Shown here one piece after another: positions 61,846 through 64,000 of a stretch of DNA of 64,000 nt. Origin of the DNA: Enterobacter sp. Bisph1. GTDB taxonomy: Bacteria > Pseudomonadota > Gammaproteobacteria > Enterobacterales > Enterobacteriaceae. Each line of letters begins with the position of its first letter. Positions within the stretch are counted from its first letter, which is position 1. A program made the position numbers and the translations under genes. The stretch covers positions 124,001 to 188,000 of the forward strand of contig NZ_JXAG01000050.1 in NCBI RefSeq assembly GCF_000814905.1. Reading direction: 5' to 3'. The notes beneath the pieces were generated by a model that saw only the letters and a list, made by a program, of their open reading frames with translations, made no database searches and was not told the origin of the DNA.

Positions 61846-63375
61846 TTACTGTTGCGGAACGGCTGGCACCGCAGGCGTTGTCTCATCCGGCAGGCCTGGC
61901 TGCAGCCCCGGCAAAGCAAACATACCGACAAACTGCTCCAGCGGCATTTTGTCACCGTTCAGCGTTACCTGACCATTGGCATATTGCAGGCTGGTGAGAA
62001 TGCTGTTGTTTTCAAGGGTGGTGATACGGAACATCTGGCCCATCGCCGCCAGGCCTTTCACCTGCTGGTTCGCCAGTTTTTCCGCATCCTGCTGCTGATA
62101 ACCTTCCAGTTTGGCTACCTGGGTCATCATTTCCGTTGCCATATCCAGCGGAATAGTCAGCTTGCTGTCGAGAGATTTCACCGTGCGATCAACCTGCTCG
62201 GCGAGGGTTTGCGGCGTACCGGTCGCAGCGGTAGGATCTTTCAGGAACAGCGACAGGTTAAACGAGGCTTCCCCTTTGGCGTTTTTCCAGCTCAGCGGCG
62301 CGACCGTCAGCACCGGCTCGCCTTTTAACAGCAGCGGCAAGATATTAAGAAACGCTTCCGTGGCTTTTTGCTGATACAGCTCCGGGTTCTGCGCGATATC
62401 CGGCTGCGCCATTAACGCGCGGATCTGCGCATCGTACTGCTCGCTGGCCTGGTGCCAGGCTTTGCCGTCAATCTGACCCACTTTCAGCGTCAGTTTGCCA
62501 CTACCGAGATCCTGACCCTGAACTTTCAGGCTGTTCAGCGCGTAATCCAGCTGGCTATTGAGGTTTTTCTTATCATCGGCGGCTTCCGTTTTGGCGGTTA
62601 ACGTCATGCCTTCCAGCAGCGCCATCTCTTTATTTTCAATGGCAATAGCCAACTTATCGAGGCTAATTTTCTGGCTGCCGGTGCGTTCATCAAAATGGGA
62701 GATGTCGCTGGACCCGTCGGTTTTCAGGTTATTGAACGACAGCTGCACTTTCTGCCCGTATTCATTCACCGTATCCACCAGGCCGCTCTCCGCTTCGCCG
62801 CTCACCGCAACGGCATTGCCTTTATCGTCGGCGCTGATGCGGAAGTGACCGCCGCTGAAGGCGACTTTCTCGCCCTCTTTTTCAGAGTTCAGCGGGTTAA
62901 GGGTGAGATCCGTACGGGTATCGCCGCCGTAGCCAATGCGCGTATCCACCAGGAAAGGGGCCTGGCCTTTGGCAATCTCAAACAGTCCTTTGGTGACATC
63001 GTTATTGACCAGTTGCGTATGCACGGAAGCCATAGCGGGAACGAGGTTCAGGGATTTGAGCTGTGCCAGCGGGAACGGACCGTGATCGACGGTCTCATGC
63101 AGAACCATGCTCTGACCCGGTTTCAGCCAGGTATTGCTGCTGCCGGCGACAGGTTTAACGTTCAGCGTAAAGGTGCTGGAGAACAGGCCGCGATGATAAT
63201 CTTCGGCAGAAAGCTCAACGTTCGCTTCCGGCGCGTTACGTTTAATCTGCGCATTCGCCTGGCTGACCATTTCCGCCAGACGACCTTCAAGCTGTTTCCC
63301 TGTATACCAGGCTCCGCCTGTCCAGACGATACCCAGTGCAACGATAATCCCTGCGGCAACCCACGTTTTCTTCAT
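61846..63375 (-). CDS. ydgA: DUF945 protein YdgA
   Basis: The 509-residue protein begins MKKTWVAAGIIVALGIVWTGG, an N-terminal membrane anchor, followed by a large periplasmic region of the DUF945/YdgA family with beta-rich repeats (for example VTLNGDKMPLEQFVGMF near the end). E. coli YdgA is 502 residues. The function is not established; it is related to other inner-membrane anchored envelope proteins. In E. coli the uid genes and malI lie next to it, and here they are absent. Confidence 0.9.
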   Translation of the reverse strand: MKKTWVAAGIIVALGIVWTGGAWYTGKQLEGRLAEMVSQANAQIKRNAPEANVELSAEDYHRGLFSSTFTLNVKPVAGSSNTWLKPGQSMVLHETVDHGPFPLAQLKSLNLVPAMASVHTQLVNNDVTKGLFEIAKGQAPFLVDTRIGYGGDTRTDLTLNPLNSEKEGEKVAFSGGHFRISADDKGNAVAVSGEAESGLVDTVNEYGQKVQLSFNNLKTDGSSDISHFDERTGSQKISLDKLAIAIENKEMALLEGMTLTAKTEAADDKKNLNSQLDYALNSLKVQGQDLGSGKLTLKVGQIDGKAWHQASEQYDAQIRALMAQPDIAQNPELYQQKATEAFLNILPLLLKGEPVLTVAPLSWKNAKGEASFNLSLFLKDPTAATGTPQTLAEQVDRTVKSLDSKLTIPLDMATEMMTQVAKLEGYQQQDAEKLANQQVKGLAAMGQMFRITTLENNSILTSLQYANGQVTLNGDKMPLEQFVGMFALPGLQPGLPDETTPAVPAVPQQ

Positions 63376-63399
63376 AATGTTTATCCATAAAAAATGAAA

Positions 63400-63421
63400 C
63401 CAGGCGGTTTATGCCGCCTGG
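63400..63421 (-). terminator. manA terminator
   Basis: CCAGGCGG and CCGCCTGG pair around TTTATG. TTTCATTTTTTATGG follows on the minus strand, between manA and ydgA. Confidence 0.85.
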
Positions 63422-63482
63422 ATTGTTGAATGATGTCACCTCAAGCTTAGCAATCCTTGCTAAAAAGTTCAGTAACTTAGTC

Positions 63483-64000
63483 TCACTTATTAAACACTCT
63501 TGCCACACGACCCGTGCCGCTAACGGAGACCGGCGACTCGGTGGCGGCGATAAACGCCGATTCACCCGCTTTCAGCGCCAGCCGTTCACTGTCTTTGCTC
63601 AATACGGCTTCACCTTCTACGCAAAAAACAATCGCCGCGCTCTGCTGGGACAGCGGGGTTTCCACGGCGCTGAGATCGTGCAAGGAGAAGGCAAAATCGT
63701 CGACCGGGATCGGGAAATCAAGCTCCGCACCGTTGCGTGTCGGTTGGGTTAACAGCTCCCCTGCGGGTTTGGGCGTAAATTTAACATTCGCCACCAGTTC
63801 CGGGATGTCGATATATTTTGGCGTCAGACCGGCGCGCAGCACGTTATCGGAGTTGGCCATCACTTCCAGCGCCACCCCTTGCAGATAAGCATGCGGGGTT
63901 TCAGCAAACAGGAACATCGCTTCGCCGGGGTTCAGTTTCACTACGTTTAACAGCAGCGGCGAGAACAGGCCGCTATCATCCGGGTAGAACTCGCTAATCA
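63483..64000 (-). CDS. manA: Mannose-6-phosphate isomerase, 3' part
   Basis: ManA interconverts mannose 6-phosphate and fructose 6-phosphate with a zinc ion. Only the C-terminal 172 residues lie in the window; the reading frame stays open to the edge (ISEFYPDDSGLFSPLLLN). The cupin-fold segments GEAMFLFAETPHAYLQG, MANSDNVLRAGLTPKYID and the C-terminal EGEAVLS...GESAFI are present. It precedes ydgA in the same direction, as in E. coli. Confidence 0.95.
   Translation of the reverse strand, partial: ISEFYPDDSGLFSPLLLNVVKLNPGEAMFLFAETPHAYLQGVALEVMANSDNVLRAGLTPKYIDIPELVANVKFTPKPAGELLTQPTRNGAELDFPIPVDDFAFSLHDLSAVETPLSQQSAAIVFCVEGEAVLSKDSERLALKAGESAFIAATESPVSVSGTGRVARVFNK

Overview
The window is chromosomal DNA from a member of the Enterobacteriaceae. 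Gene order and protein lengths follow the Escherichia coli suf-pykF-mdtK-purR-sodB-slyA-tyrS-rsx-add-manA backbone almost gene for gene, but synonymous divergence, missing E. coli genes and extra genes place it outside E. coli. An Enterobacter/Kosakonia/Klebsiella-like genome is my inference. I see no phage, insertion sequence or CRISPR array. Gene names rest on family recognition from memory and on visible motifs; no database search was run.

Layout. 1-2230: an AT-rich accessory stretch with an alpha/beta hydrolase, an unlisted 47-residue membrane ORF and the Fur-box promoter region of suf. 2231-7741: sufABCDSE, the stress Fe-S assembly operon. 7843-11160: ldtE, lpp and pykF (envelope cross-linking, Braun lipoprotein, glycolysis). 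11160-19750: an accessory locus with a long AT-rich leader, a TibC/Aah-type protein heptosyltransferase and a 2176-residue AIDA-type autotransporter, ending beside two tandem tRNA-Val(GAC) genes. 20386-29179: mdtK, ribE, cfa, punC/punR, purR, ynhF and ydhP. 29237-34850: sodB, mepH, grxD, rnt, gloA, nemA, nemR and ydhL. 34900-40684: ydhF, sodC, the ydhIJK efflux operon, slyA and slyB. 40968-47848: anmK, mliC, pdxH, tyrS, pdxY, gstA and dtpA. 48592-55829: an extra HemJ/CopD-like membrane gene, nth, and the rsxABCDGE electron-transport complex with ydgK. 55916-64000: cnu, blr, ydgJ, add, a frameshifted malY, malX, ydgA and the 3' part of manA.

How the genes fit together. Oxidative and electrophile stress and iron handling recur: suf (Fur box), sodB, sodC, grxD, nemRA-gloA, rsx (which resets SoxR) and nth (an Fe-S DNA glycosylase). 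A second theme is the cell envelope: lpp, ldtE, mepH, anmK, mliC, slyB, ydhIJK, cfa and the glycosylated adhesin. A third is purine and B6 metabolism: punC/punR, purR, add, pdxH and pdxY.

The items most worth a second look are a perfect 12-bp SlyA-type operator abutting the distal cfa promoter, identical to the one in the slyA promoter; the dedicated heptosyltransferase-adhesin pair with a 19-bp perfect inverted repeat in its leader; protein-identical adhesin repeats separated by about 20 synonymous changes; a deletion and frameshift in malY together with absence of malI; and several short proteins.
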